Positions 41,157 through 51,615 of a stretch of DNA of 64,000 nucleotides are shown piece by piece. The DNA is taken from contig JAUCEF010000001.1 in the NCBI GenBank assembly GCA_033558025.1, positions 2,108,001 through 2,172,000 on the forward strand. The letters are read 5' to 3'. Below the pieces are notes generated by a model. It was not told the DNA's origin. It searched no databases and worked only from the letters and a program-made list of their open reading frames with translations. A program made the translations under genes and the position numbers. Positions within the stretch are counted from its first letter, which is position 1; each line of letters starts with the position of its first letter. The DNA is from Phytophthora sp. 'mugwort'. Taxonomy: Eukaryota; Oomycota; Peronosporomycetes; Peronosporales; Peronosporaceae.

Positions 41157-43193
41157 CTACATGTAGTTCACCTTAGCCTCTTCACTGTTGCAATCCGTAG
41201 CATACAAGACCTTGACCACCTCGGCAAAGTGTTTGGCGAGTTTCGCGCGTTTAGGCTTCAACGTGGGGGTGACCAGGTCGTTCTCGACGGTGAAGGCCTC
41301 GGAAGTCAGGAAAATCTTCTTGACTCGCTCGAAGCCGCACAGACCATCAGCAACTGCCACGCTATCCATGTCTGCGAGCACCATTTTCTCCAGTCCGTGT
41401 CGCTGTTCATCGTCCGTCTCCCAACTGGCGAAAGGCGAGTGAGCAACAACAGCGGGGTCGGGCACCACTACGGCCACGAGATAGCTCTGGAGCGAGTCCC
41501 CGTCCACAAACACTTGTCCGACGAATTTGCTCTTCTGATAGACGCCTTCGACCTTCTCGGGGGCGATGTGTTCGCCTTGTGAAAGCTTGAATATATGCTT
41601 CTTTCGGTCAATGATGCTTAGTGTGCCGTTGGAGTTCCAGCGACCGATGTCACCCGTGGCATACCATCCATTCTCGTCAAGAACCTCCCGAGTCAGCTCG
41701 GGCTGCTTGTAGTACCCAGCAAACACGTTCGGTCCCTTCATCAAGATTTCGCCCTGACCTTCTTCACTCAAGTAATTCATCTCCGGGACGTCTGCGAGAC
41801 GAATTGCAAGGCCAGGCAGTGGAACGCCAACGTGGGGACCTTGTGGCATCGAGGCGCTGGAGCACGCCACGCCACCTGAAGCCTCAGTGATGCCATAGGC
41901 CTCTAGAACTGGTACACCAAAGACGTACTGGAAGAATTCCTTGACTTCACTTGTGATGGGGGCTGCGCCCGTAAGAATCTGCCGCACACGGCCACCCAGA
42001 ACCGGCTTAAAGCGGTCGAACAGCTCGGTGTCATATTTGTCGTGTTTGAGCAGGTTCAAGCGCTTCTTCTCTTTTAAAGCTTGGTAGAACGATTCCACCT
42101 GCTTCGCATCTCCACTAGAGGCCACTTTATGCTTCAGTTGGTCGAAAATGCGGTTCATAAGCCGTGGAACGGCTACAAACACCGTCGGATGCAGCGTCTG
42201 CACGTCATCTAGTATCCGGGCTACACTGCCGTGATAGAATCCAATAGCTGCTCCCTCCGTGATCATCATAGCGTGCAAGAACCGCTCTGCTACGTGTGGT
42301 AGCGGTAGGAAGCTGAAGTATACATCGTCGCGGTTGGCCTTGATCAGGGGCCGGTACGCGTTCACAGCGCTCACAAAGTTGGCATGAGTGACCAGCACGC
42401 CCTTGGGTGTTCCTGTAGTGCCCGACGTGTAGCAGATCGTGCTCAGATCCTCCGGTTTGGGTGGTTCAGCGTCTGTTGGATGATCTCTACCGACCTTGAC
42501 GATGTCGTTCAGTGTCCAGACCTTCACGCCATGTTCGCTAGCTTCTGCCACAAATTGTTCGTCCACATCGCTCTCGTACTGTACGATCGTCTTTAAGTGT
42601 GGACACTCGGGCAGGCAGTGCAACAGTGTAGCCATCTGCTCTTTCGCGCAGAAGACCACCTTCATCTCGGTATGGTTGAGGATGTAGGGTACCGTACTTG
42701 GACCCAGCGTGTCGTACAGCGGCACGAGCGTGTAGGCCATGCGGTTGCAGCTTTGCTCCACGAGCGTCCACTCGTACTGTGAGCGACTGAAGAGGCCGAC
42801 CATGTCTTGCTTTCCGAGTTCTAACGCGCGCTTCATGCCCGCTGCCGTCTCGTCCACGTGGTTCAGGAATTCGGCGTACGTCTTCCACTCGTAATCGCCG
42901 GTCGCCACTCCAGTCGTCGGGTCCACGGGCCTCGAGCCGAACATGGGGCGACTACCGTCGTCCACCTTCGCGCGGTCTACTAGGTTGGTGTAGAGCGTCA
43001 TATGGGGATTGTAGGGCGTCTCAATTGGACAAACTCGAGCGGGTCCTCGCCCTGCAGTGCGGGGCGCACTATGAAGCTTGTGCGTGTACGAGACCGCAGC
43101 TCCAGAGCCAGAAGTTGAGAGCGAGCGCACCCAGTGCGGCGCCAATCGACCGGTAAAGCCACCGATACGGGACGAGCATTGTAGGCGCTGCAT
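41157..43193 (-). CDS. Long-chain acyl-CoA synthetase with probable targeting sequence (paralogue 2)
   Basis: The protein has 678 residues from the ATG at 43193, which sits in a perfect context (CGCCACCATG); an in-frame ATG at 43274 would add 27 residues. The N-terminus (MQRLQCSSRIGGFTGRLAPH, then VRSLSTSG) is Arg/Ser-rich and without acidic residues, like a mitochondrial presequence. The catalytic motifs are YTSGTTGTPKGVLVTHAN, LEAYGITEASGG, and the fatty-acyl signature GWYATGDIGRWN with IDRKKHIFKLSQGEHIAPE. The reaction is ATP-dependent thioesterification of long-chain fatty acids to CoA. Compared with paralogues 1 and 3 the core carries an insert (QALKEKKRLNLLKHDKYDTE). It may feed mitochondrial beta-oxidation; this is inferred from the N-terminus. 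A TCATTTGACC motif lies about 55 bases upstream. Confidence 0.92.
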   Translation of the reverse strand: MQRLQCSSRIGGFTGRLAPHWVRSLSTSGSGAAVSYTHKLHSAPRTAGRGPARVCPIETPYNPHMTLYTNLVDRAKVDDGSRPMFGSRPVDPTTGVATGDYEWKTYAEFLNHVDETAAGMKRALELGKQDMVGLFSRSQYEWTLVEQSCNRMAYTLVPLYDTLGPSTVPYILNHTEMKVVFCAKEQMATLLHCLPECPHLKTIVQYESDVDEQFVAEASEHGVKVWTLNDIVKVGRDHPTDAEPPKPEDLSTICYTSGTTGTPKGVLVTHANFVSAVNAYRPLIKANRDDVYFSFLPLPHVAERFLHAMMITEGAAIGFYHGSVARILDDVQTLHPTVFVAVPRLMNRIFDQLKHKVASSGDAKQVESFYQALKEKKRLNLLKHDKYDTELFDRFKPVLGGRVRQILTGAAPITSEVKEFFQYVFGVPVLEAYGITEASGGVACSSASMPQGPHVGVPLPGLAIRLADVPEMNYLSEEGQGEILMKGPNVFAGYYKQPELTREVLDENGWYATGDIGRWNSNGTLSIIDRKKHIFKLSQGEHIAPEKVEGVYQKSKFVGQVFVDGDSLQSYLVAVVVPDPAVVAHSPFASWETDDEQRHGLEKMVLADMDSVAVADGLCGFERVKKIFLTSEAFTVENDLVTPTLKPKRAKLAKHFAEVVKVLYATDCNSEEAKVNYM

Positions 43194-43774
43194 GGTGGCG
43201 CTACGAGTGAGAGTTGACGAGTGGCGGGCGGTGGGACTCGACGAGGTCAAATGAGTTCCTGCAAAGATGCGCATCAAGCATTGATTGATGACACTGTCGA
43301 CTCGACAGGCGATTATATCTGTGACGTGTGTTGACTGTGATGGAGTATAGTATGGATCAGTGTCTGTTGTTACGGATTCGAAGACCAGAGCAACTCAACA
43401 ACTTGAAGTCTTAGGCTATGTGCAACGTAAAATGGACGCGCAACTTGAGAGCACGTTCATCCTGGCCACAGTGCGTACGGTATTAATAGCCGAAGAGGAT
43501 GCCGATTGTGCCCGAGAAATGCCAATACTGTACCGGTATGCAGAGTGCACGGTCGTCATCACGAGTTGCAATGCCGACTGTCCAAACCTGAGCTTTCAGG
43601 GCTGCGCCCACTGCGCCACAGCAGCTTCCAATCTTCGCTCCCTCTCTTGTCTGTGCCGACTCGCTGCTGACTTCAGTGGGACCGCTTTTCATCAGCAAGT
43701 CCGCCATCCATGCTCTTCTAGGCCATTAGCCAACTTGCTCTCTAAGGCGCACGTTCAAGCCTCTCATAGCCACG
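43194..43774. other. Divergent intergenic region between acyl-CoA synthetase 2 and elicitin-like gene
   Basis: Both promoters must lie in these 581 bases. A long open frame on the plus strand (43360 on) has no ATG start at its beginning and no recognisable domain, so I do not call it a gene. Confidence 0.5.
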
Positions 43775-44293
43775 ATGAACAACATCGTCGCCCTCTTTTT
43801 GGCCGTCGCCGCCTCCTACCTCTACGTTGTCCAGGCCGTCGCTATCGGCGTGTGCCAAAGATCCAAATTGGGCTCGCTGCTCACGAATTCCAACACGACG
43901 GCGTGCGCCACCGACTCGGGCGTCGTGTTCGCCGACCTCGACGGGGTGCCGTCGGATGAGCAACTCACCACCATCTGTAAGACGGACACGTGCCTCTCGC
44001 TCATGGCTGCGATCCTCGCTATCGACCCGGAGGACTGTACGCTGCCGTTGAACGAGAACTTGAATCTCATGAGCGACCTGGTGGGTCCCGTCGTGGAGAA
44101 ATGCACGTCCATGGACATCGACATCATCGGTAGCTCGAAGATTGGCAGCGACACCGGCATCAACGTCGGAGACGAAGACAGCGCCGCGTCCGGCTCGGGC
44201 GCCGGTGGGTCGTCCGGCGCTGCAGCGGCGTCTGCTGCCACCATCCCTAGCGTAGCTGTCCTCGCGCTCGCAGCAATCCTGGCCATGGCATAA
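43775..44293 (+). CDS. Elicitin-like secreted protein, probably GPI-anchored
   Basis: The protein has 172 residues. Residues 1-21 form a signal peptide (MNNIVALFLAVAASYLYVVQ, then A). The elicitin-like domain has six Cys at 27, 44, 68, 73, 88 and 110. The central spacing Cys-x4-Cys-x14-Cys is exactly that of canonical elicitins, while the outer spacings (16, 23, 21) differ from the canonical 23, 23, 23, which marks it as an elicitin-like (ELL) member. A Ser/Gly/Ala-rich linker (135-155, SAASGSGAGGSSGAAAAS) precedes a hydrophobic end (VAVLALAAILAMA), typical of a GPI-anchoring signal. Elicitins bind sterols and lipids; Phytophthora cannot make sterols, so such proteins are thought to help acquire them, and some are recognised by plants. 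It lies between two acyl-CoA synthetase genes. Confidence 0.9.
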   Translation: MNNIVALFLAVAASYLYVVQAVAIGVCQRSKLGSLLTNSNTTACATDSGVVFADLDGVPSDEQLTTICKTDTCLSLMAAILAIDPEDCTLPLNENLNLMSDLVGPVVEKCTSMDIDIIGSSKIGSDTGINVGDEDSAASGSGAGGSSGAAAASAATIPSVAVLALAAILAMA

Positions 44294-44476
44294 TTGACGG
44301 AGACCTGGAGAGCTCCACGTTGCGTTAGGTGCTAGTAAATCAAGTTAAATAATACTATTATTTGGACTACCATCCATTCCACATAAACTAAGCCCTTCAG
44401 TAGTGCCAGATAGGGACAGACACCGATCCAAAGGGCATCCACCATTCGCGGCTGCATGGAATCTACCACACGTCTT

Positions 44477-44490
44477 TCATTCTGCAATCT
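44477..44490 (+). promoter_or_regulatory. Oomycete-type initiator motif
   Basis: TCATTCTGCAATCT matches the oomycete transcription-start consensus TCATTYYNCAWTTT at 13 of 14 positions. It lies 31-44 bases upstream of the start codon at 44521, giving a short leader as is usual in Phytophthora. Confidence 0.65.
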
Positions 44491-44520
44491 ACCGAGCTCC
44501 CAGCAACAGACTCATTCCCG

Positions 44521-46470
44521 ATGAAGCAGTTTTCGTATGAATTGGAAGGCACCGCGACTGCGACCCACGGCGCGATCCGCATGGGAAACCTCAAGAGCGG
44601 CTTCACGTCGGGGATGACGTTATACAAGAACCTGCACGAGCTTCGTCGCAAGTTTGACCCGAACGGGACGAACAAACTCTTTGGGTGGAGGAAGCCCGAC
44701 CCAGTGACGGGTCAACCCGGAGCTTACGAGTGGGTGACGCTCAACGACTTCCTGCCGGTTGTGGAGGCCGCAGCGTCGGGTATGAGCCACGTCCTCAAGC
44801 TGCAGCGAGGTGCCCTCGTCGGGGTCTTTGCCAAGAACAGCTACCAATGGTCCATCGTTGAGCACAGCGCCAGTCGCATGGCGTACACGTTGGTGCCGCT
44901 GTACGACACACTGGGGCCTTCAGCCATCCCGTTCATTCTGAACCACACCGAGATGAGTATCGTCTTCTGTGGCAAGAAGCAAATTAAGCTCCTCTTGCGA
45001 CTTCTCCATGAATGTCCCAGCGTTAAGACGGTAGTGCAGCTCGAGGAAGACGAAGTCGACGAAGAAGAGACGGTTCTGGCGGACCAGCACAAGGTGAAGC
45101 TCCTGACGCTGCGTCAGTTGATCGAGGACGGCAAGACGAACGTCGCGCCCGCTGATCCACCGCTTCCAAGCGACTTGGCCACGATCTGCTACACATCCGG
45201 CACGACGGGAGACCCCAAGGGGGCGATGCTCACACATGCCAATATGATGGCGGCAGCAGCTTGTGCACTGGAGTTCACGCGGCTCCTCCCCACGGACGTC
45301 CACCTGTCGTATTTGCCTCTAGCGCACTGCTTTGAGCGTGTGATCCAGACGACATGCATCTTCAATGGCGCTGCTATCGGGTACTATTCGGGCGATATGA
45401 AGCTGCTCACGGACGACCTAAGCGAGCTCATGCCAACGGTCTTCCCGTCGGTGCCGCGCTTGTTGAACCGAATTCATGACAAGATCACGCAAGGAGCCGC
45501 GGCGGCTGGAGGCGTCAAGAAGTGGCTCTTTGACACGGCGTACGCGTCCAAGAAGTTTTATCTGCAGGACGGGTACAAGACACACGCGTTCTGGGACTTT
45601 TTAGTCTTCAGCAAGGCTCAGCAGGCGTTGGGAGGCCGCGTGCGCCGACTCATGAATGGCTCTGCGCCGCTGTCGAAGGAGGTGAAGGAGTTTTGCCAGA
45701 TTGTCTTTGGTGCTACAATGCTGGAAGGATACGGACTCACGGAGACTGGCGCTGTGATCTCGTGCTCGACCGATGAGATCCCTCCAGGCGACCACATTGG
45801 CATCCCGCTTGGCAACGTGCAGATTTGCCTAGAAGACGTCCCGGAGATGCAGTACACGAGCCGGGATGTGCCGTGTCCTCGTGGTGAGATCTTGATGAAG
45901 GGCGACAATCTGTTCGTAGGATATTACAAGCAACCGGAGCTCACAAAGGAGACGATCGATGAAGACGGATGGCTGCATACGGGCGATATCGGCTGCTGGA
46001 ACGTGGATGGCACGTTGCGCATTATCGACCGCAAGAAGAATATCTTCAAACTCTCGCAGGGTGAATACGTGGCCCCGGAGAAGATTGAGAATATTTACAT
46101 CAAGAGTCCTCTCATCGCACAAACTTTTGTACACGGTGATTCGAGGAAGAACTACCTTGTGGGCATTCTCGTCCCTGACGCGGAGCTAGTGGCTAAGTGG
46201 GCGAAGGACAAGGGCCTTGAAGCTTCTTTTGACGAACTCTGTAACGTCGAGACCCCCGCTGGAGCCGAGTTGAAGGCCGACATCACCCGTGACATGGAGC
46301 GGCTGGCAACTGAGTACCAGCTTTACGGCTTTGAACGCGTTAAGAAGTTCCGCATGCACTCGGAACAGTTCACACCCGAGAACGACTTGGCCACACCCAC
46401 GTTCAAGCTCAAGCGCCCAGCCATCGTCAAGCACTTTGACACCGAACTTGAGGAAATGTACGGCGAGTAA
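44521..46470 (+). CDS. Long-chain acyl-CoA synthetase (paralogue 3)
   Basis: This 649-residue single-exon enzyme starts at the ATG at 44521, 31 bases after a strong initiator motif. Motifs: YTSGTTGDPKGAMLTHAN (about 224-241), GYGLTETGAVI (about 403-413), and GWLHTGDIGCWN with IDRKKNIFKLSQGEYVAPEK (about 484-522). It activates long-chain fatty acids to CoA thioesters using ATP. There is no signal peptide or presequence (MKQFSYELEGTATATHGAIR), so it is probably cytosolic or on the outside of an organelle. It is more like paralogue 1 than paralogue 2 in the signature region. It forms a cluster with paralogue 2 and the elicitin-like gene. Confidence 0.94.
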   Translation: MKQFSYELEGTATATHGAIRMGNLKSGFTSGMTLYKNLHELRRKFDPNGTNKLFGWRKPDPVTGQPGAYEWVTLNDFLPVVEAAASGMSHVLKLQRGALVGVFAKNSYQWSIVEHSASRMAYTLVPLYDTLGPSAIPFILNHTEMSIVFCGKKQIKLLLRLLHECPSVKTVVQLEEDEVDEEETVLADQHKVKLLTLRQLIEDGKTNVAPADPPLPSDLATICYTSGTTGDPKGAMLTHANMMAAAACALEFTRLLPTDVHLSYLPLAHCFERVIQTTCIFNGAAIGYYSGDMKLLTDDLSELMPTVFPSVPRLLNRIHDKITQGAAAAGGVKKWLFDTAYASKKFYLQDGYKTHAFWDFLVFSKAQQALGGRVRRLMNGSAPLSKEVKEFCQIVFGATMLEGYGLTETGAVISCSTDEIPPGDHIGIPLGNVQICLEDVPEMQYTSRDVPCPRGEILMKGDNLFVGYYKQPELTKETIDEDGWLHTGDIGCWNVDGTLRIIDRKKNIFKLSQGEYVAPEKIENIYIKSPLIAQTFVHGDSRKNYLVGILVPDAELVAKWAKDKGLEASFDELCNVETPAGAELKADITRDMERLATEYQLYGFERVKKFRMHSEQFTPENDLATPTFKLKRPAIVKHFDTELEEMYGE

Positions 46471-46999
46471 AAAAACGCACATGTCGTACATATGTGTGAT
46501 GTGTACTACTTTGTAGTGCGCAGTTTATTGATTATACACATTGAAGTTGAACTGTTCCGTGACTTCAATTATTGCGAGGAACGTACAGTAAGTACTAAAA
46601 ATTATTGCTTGCGTTTCGAGCGAACAATTATTAGTTACAATACTACAATACGAAAAAATGCCTCGTGTTTCTTTCCAGCCTCTGCCACGTTTGAATTGAC
46701 ACTAATCATGTCAGGAAGCTCTCGTGTGGGTAGAATTTTACGCGTGTCAGAGCGTTCGCCATCAATGACACCCGCTACCATGGTCCCAGTCGAGATGGTG
46801 GTCATGCATTGGCACACGGTCCGATAAAAAGTCGTTTTTGTGACCAGTCTGTGACTCGATGCTGGACGATCGCCAAAGCTATTCTGAAGCGGGTGTTTCT
46901 CTCCCAGATGATAGTGGATGCCAACCTTCCCCAAACTTCCCATCCTGCTCAGCGCTCGTCAGGCTCTACGAACTTCTTTCACTTTGCTAACTGATCTGG
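46471..46999. other. Intergenic
   Basis: A 102-codon minus-strand frame (46635-46943, with an ATG) has no recognisable domain. The right end holds TCACTTTGC (46979-46987), a partial initiator match just before the next gene. Confidence 0.4.
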
Positions 47000-49900
47000 A
47001 TGACGCACAAGACGGAGACGAGGGCTCACAGCCCCACGGCGTTGGAGATCGCGACGGGAATGACCGTTGACTATCTGGACTTGGATTCGCCCACGACCCC
47101 AACAACTCAATCGATGCAATTGAGACTACGCAAGCAGCTGTCGACTACTTCGTCCTCCGTATCACACGAAGAAGCTCAAGGCCGGAAGACGGTAACGCGA
47201 GTCAAGAAGCTCAGTCGTCGACCGGAGGAACGAGGTCGGCGCAAAGTTGTGTATTTTACCATTTTAAAATCTCCTGAATGTACGAAACTGATAAGTGTCT
47301 TTTTACCGTCTTACAGCATTCCGTCGGCATCTTAACTGTGCAGCTCGAGCGGCTGCAGGAGTGTTGCTAGCTGGAGTTATTCAGACGGGGTCATCGGCGT
47401 CATCGACAGGCTCCAAGTTTCTCCCGTCGTATTACTACTTGGGAGGTCTGGCCTATGCCGCTATCATGGTGATCTACGCCTCGGCCCCTACAGTCGGTGG
47501 CGTAGTGCAGCAGATTTGGCAGATCGACTTGGGCGTGGGGCTTGCGCTGCTCTACAACTTTGGAGTGTTCTTGGTCATCCCGATCACGCAGGGCGACCTC
47601 ATCTCTGTGCCGGAGAATCTCAACGACACGCCGTACTATGTGAGCTTGCACGACTGGGGCCTCGTGTCTCCGTTCATGCTCGCGTTCACGTTTGTTATCT
47701 TCCTCCTGCCGATTGTACGTGATGGCGTAGTAGACTCTGCTGCCAGAGAGACCCGGAGACTAACTTGTTTTTATGTTTTTTTGTTTTTTTTCGATCTGTT
47801 TATTTGTTTTTTGTAGCACCACAACGTGAAGACGTTCGCGGTGATGTCCAATGCCTTTTTCAGTACGTTCCTAAATAGAATGCCGTACGAATTGACTAAT
47901 TTAACAGCTACTAATGGTCTTATGCTGCTCGGTAGTGCTCAAGTTTATCAACCCGATGAATCCGCGAGTTGATGGCACAGGGTTAAAGGACCTCAACAAC
48001 GGCGACTATGCCACCCCAGGTCTCATGAAGAATTTGGCGGTGTACAGCATCATCGGTGTCGTCGGCACGATGATCTCACTTATGACTGTGTTACTGCCCA
48101 CTCCGCTCCTGTAAGTCAACCCGAATACCTTTTTTGAATAAATCGTAACCAAAATGTATCTATAGAAACTAAAAACTAACCTGCGTTCTCTAATATCTAG
48201 CGCGACCAAGAAGCTGATGCGGCACATGGGCCACGCCCCAAATGATATCCGCAAGATCCTTAACTTAATCATGGACTCGTATTGTTTCCGTGTGAAAGAT
48301 ATCAAGAAAATGGATTTCTTTCACTTACGGTTGGAGCGACTGCTAGGAACCGCACAGCACCGACTGTCGGACATGGAGGACCTTTTAGAGGATTGTTGGT
48401 GGGAGGAGATCGTGGGCGTAGGTTTCTGCCTCACGTTTAACAAAAATGTCGCCAAGCAGTTTGTTAAACTGTACGCGCGACTATTGAAGGACTTACGCGC
48501 GATGAAATTTGCGATCGAGGCTGAGAATGGGCATTGGACACATGTCGTTCTGATGAAAAGAATGCAGCAAAGTCTGCATCTGATGCAAGCAGAAGCGAAC
48601 GATTTGCTACAAGAGATTGCGGAAAGAGTGCTGGAAGCCTCGACGGATATGCAGAGACCTAAATTTGCGCACTTGGAACAAACCGTCAACTATTTCATGA
48701 AGAAATACACCAAACTGTACGGTGCCATGCTCTCGGCTGAGGTGCATACGTCCACTGATGTGGGCAAAACCATGTCGCTTAACGTCTTTATCTACTCGTT
48801 CCACTCGTTCGTCCACACACTCTTTGAGTTTGAAGCGCGCTTTAACCACAAGAATTTCTCGTTTCGATACCGCCTCGTCAAGTTCTTTAAGATGGCGTGG
48901 GGTAGTATCTATCGAGGAACGAGGCACATGAAGCGGATGATACTCTTCGCAGTACGTACCACGCTGGCTGTGTTGATCGCGTACTGCGCGTCCACCTTTA
49001 TCTTTGCCTTCAGCGCGACCGGACCCACTGCGATTGCCATGGTAGCGCAATTTCACGTTGGTGGCACGTATGGGAACATGAAAAATCGCATTGCTGGACT
49101 CGTGGCAGGTACTGTCGTGCCCTCAATTCTCCACTTCTTCGTGTGCAAGATCTCGGACGTTATTGTCTACAATGCAGTCAACAATACTGTGCTCTTTATG
49201 TGGATTGTGGGCTCCATGTACGTCTGCTACAGCTCGTCGTATCTGCGTATGGCAGGAATGGTATCGGCGTACATGTCTGCTTCAGTATTGCTCGACCACA
49301 GCTGTCGAACAACCACACAAGCGCTGTCGTATTCAAGCCTGACGGAGAATTCCATGGCCATTCTCATCCTCATGTTCCTTGAAGTAAGTCTCCAGCCACA
49401 AAGTGCCCGTGGCCTACTGCGCTCCAATATCCAGCAGCTACTTGGTGCGTACAGCAAAGTCTTCCGTCAAGTATTTACGCATCATATCACGAGCACTGGC
49501 GCTACAACACCGAGTGTCGGAGATCTTCCAACCGTAATGGAGACAGCGTCCCCGACTACACTGGATGAAGAGAGCACGAGAGTTCTGCATAAGGAGCTAT
49601 CCATCACACTACCTGCGATTCTTAAACAGCAGAAGAAACTCGTCCACGACGCCACTGCGGAGCCCAGTTTGTGGAAGGCAAAGTTCTCGACTGAACAATA
49701 CACACAGGTACTAGCTGTCTGCTGGACGTTGCTCGACCGGCTACGACTGCTCTCAGATCTCGTGGAATGGAGAGAGAGATCAAATCGAGACGGCGTTCAT
49801 GAAGGTTATCGCCTAAAACGCCGGAACGCTGGTAGTCTCAACGACGAATGTACGGCAGCATTTAAAAAGCAAGAGGAAGAACGAGCTCAACCGCCTGAAA

Positions 49901-50910
49901 CAGTCTATGTGACGGCGATTGAGCCTTCGACCGAGGAAATGCTGCCAGAAGCACCATTGCCACCGCTACCTTCGAATGCTACTGCTGCTGTAGCAAAAAC
50001 GAGGTGGGATCAGAGTCAAAATGCCTACGAGTCGGTCGTGGCCGAGTCTCTTGACGCCCTCGTGACGCTCTTCGGCAACGACTTCACGTATAAAACGGCG
50101 GATGACTATGCGATTTATCTCCAGATGAAAGAGGCCTTTCGAATCGCAGACAAAGACCGCAGCGGGACCGTGGACGCCTCGGAGCTCGTGGTCTTGCTCG
50201 ACAAGCTCATGCCGTACACGGGGAGTCAGGGACATGTCCACATGGAACAGTATGTGGATGAATTCATGAAACTCGTGGACAAGAACCACGACGGACAGAT
50301 CACCTTCCTCGAGTTTATGCAGGCATTGAACGATGGTTTTCGTCTTGAGCTCGAGATCTACGAGAACACGACGCACATGATCGCAAGCAACGCAAAGAAC
50401 CCAGTGTGTGATGGCCAGGAGAAGGCCCAGAACGTTTCTTCGATGGATATCTCGGACGACAGCTCGGCCGTCGACCTGCTGGAATCGAGCGCCGGTATCA
50501 CTAATGACCTTACGACTCTCCCTGGATCAGCAGCACGGGTGCATATGCCTAGATCAACGGCGTTCTTCACTCCGCCATCATCCTCGTCGGGTCTGGATCC
50601 GTATCTGTTTGGCAGTAGTAACGCCGAAAGGGGTCGGAACCAAGAGACTGGCAATAATCGCCACCGCCGTTGGTGGACACAGCCTCGCACCGATAGTGCT
50701 GGCGTTGCCCTTCTGAACGTCGAGTCTTTTTCTTTGAACGAGGCTGCCGCGACGTTGAAGCAGAGCTATGGCGAACTGTTATTACGCTCTTTGGATGACA
50801 GTGACCAACACGTTACAATGGAGGACTTTATCGTCATGAGCTGCCTCATTAACGCCTCAGAAGACATCGCGGCAAACTTGACTCGACTCAACACGCTCGC
50901 AGCTTCGTAG
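47000..50910 (+). CDS. FUSC/aromatic-acid-exporter-like membrane protein with EF-hands (paralogue A)
   Basis: Five exons: 47000-47234, 47317-47714, 47817-47862, 47936-48110 and 48201-50910, giving 1,187 residues. Boundaries agree with the paralogue at 56549. The first donor (CGAG/GTCGGC) is chosen because it keeps the spacing seen there. A charged N-terminus leads to a first membrane cluster (about 85-280: VLLAGVIQ, YYYLGGLAYAAIMVIYA, LALLYNFGVFLVIPI, FMLAFTFVIFLLP). After a cytosolic stretch a second cluster follows (about 530-690: ILFAVRTTLAVLIAYCAS, GLVAGTVVPSILHFF, and others). This two-cluster plan is that of FUSC/ALMT-like transporters. Two complete EF-hand loops follow (DKDRSGTVDASE at about 935 and DKNHDGQITFLE at about 978), suggesting calcium control. 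Substrate unknown. Confidence 0.85.
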
Positions 50911-51024
50911 TGTGACTTGTAGCACACACACACACAAAACAATAGATGTATTGTACTGCTTCGAGCACTAGTACCTATTGCCTTCGGTGTACTGCTCTCG
51001 GCCCTAGGCATCATTGCCATCGAC
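50911..51024. other. Short convergent spacer with (CA)n tract
   Basis: It contains a short ACACACACACACAC tract (about 50925-50937). It separates the stop codons of the FUSC-like gene A and the minus-strand HIG1-type gene by 114 bases. Confidence 0.7.
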
Positions 51025-51615
51025 TTAAGCGTGAGCCTCTTCCTCGTCACCAAACCTGCCACGCTTGGCCATGTAGTCGTGGAACGCCATGGAGCTGAGC
51101 AGTAACACCACGACAGCGGCTTGACCGTAGATACGGGTATGCATCACCTGCTGGGATGCCGAGATGCCCTTGTTCAGGTGTTGGTAGCTATAGATCCCAC
51201 CAACGAGCGGGACGCCGACGGTCGCAAGTGCACGGTACGGGTGGTCGTACAGGAAGTTTGCTCCCTGCTGCCAGAGCTTAAGCTTGGACGTCTCCTCCTC
51301 CTTCTCGACATAGGTGCCGTCCATGGTGGCCAAGTACACCTCGGGATTGTGCGCTCCGTGCAGGAGTCGGTTCTCGGCCTCAACCGTGAACGAAGCCAGG
51401 AAGGACATGACCACCAGCGCCGTCTTACCACTGACGTTCAGACGGTTGCGGAAGGCTGGCCAATACTTGTTGGCTGTGAACACACCAGTGGCCATGACCG
51501 AGGACGTCATTGCACCAGTCTTCATGCCGCTAGTGTACGCGTGCCACGAGATGGCGTCGCGACGCTGGTTCGGGTTCGCCGACTTCCACGACGTGCTGTG
51601 GTCGACGGAGCTCAT
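51025..51615 (-). CDS. HIG1-type small membrane protein (paralogue A)
   Basis: The protein has 196 residues from the ATG at 51615. Predicted membrane segments lie at about 34-50 (MTSSVMATGVFTANKYW), 64-78 (TALVVMSFLASF) and, in the C-terminal third, PLVGGIYSYQHLNKGISASQ then QVMHTRIYGQAAVVVLLLSS. The arrangement of a Gly-rich helix, a short loop with Ser-x-Gln-x-x-Met, an Arg-x-x-x-Gln and a second helix is that of HIG1-domain proteins, which stabilise respiratory-chain supercomplexes in the mitochondrial inner membrane. The family call is by pattern only, and location is inferred. About 75 percent of residues match the paralogue at 53842-54438. The C-terminal tail is acidic (FGDEEEAHA). Confidence 0.65.
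   Translation of the reverse strand: MSSVDHSTSWKSANPNQRRDAISWHAYTSGMKTGAMTSSVMATGVFTANKYWPAFRNRLNVSGKTALVVMSFLASFTVEAENRLLHGAHNPEVYLATMDGTYVEKEEETSKLKLWQQGANFLYDHPYRALATVGVPLVGGIYSYQHLNKGISASQQVMHTRIYGQAAVVVLLLSSMAFHDYMAKRGRFGDEEEAHA

Noticed and set aside
43360..43959. 199-codon plus-strand frame
   Set aside because: No ATG at its start, no domain, and its end overlaps the elicitin-like gene in another frame.
46635..46943. 102-codon minus-strand frame with ATG
   Set aside because: No recognisable domain, ordinary composition and no promoter signal; length is compatible with chance.
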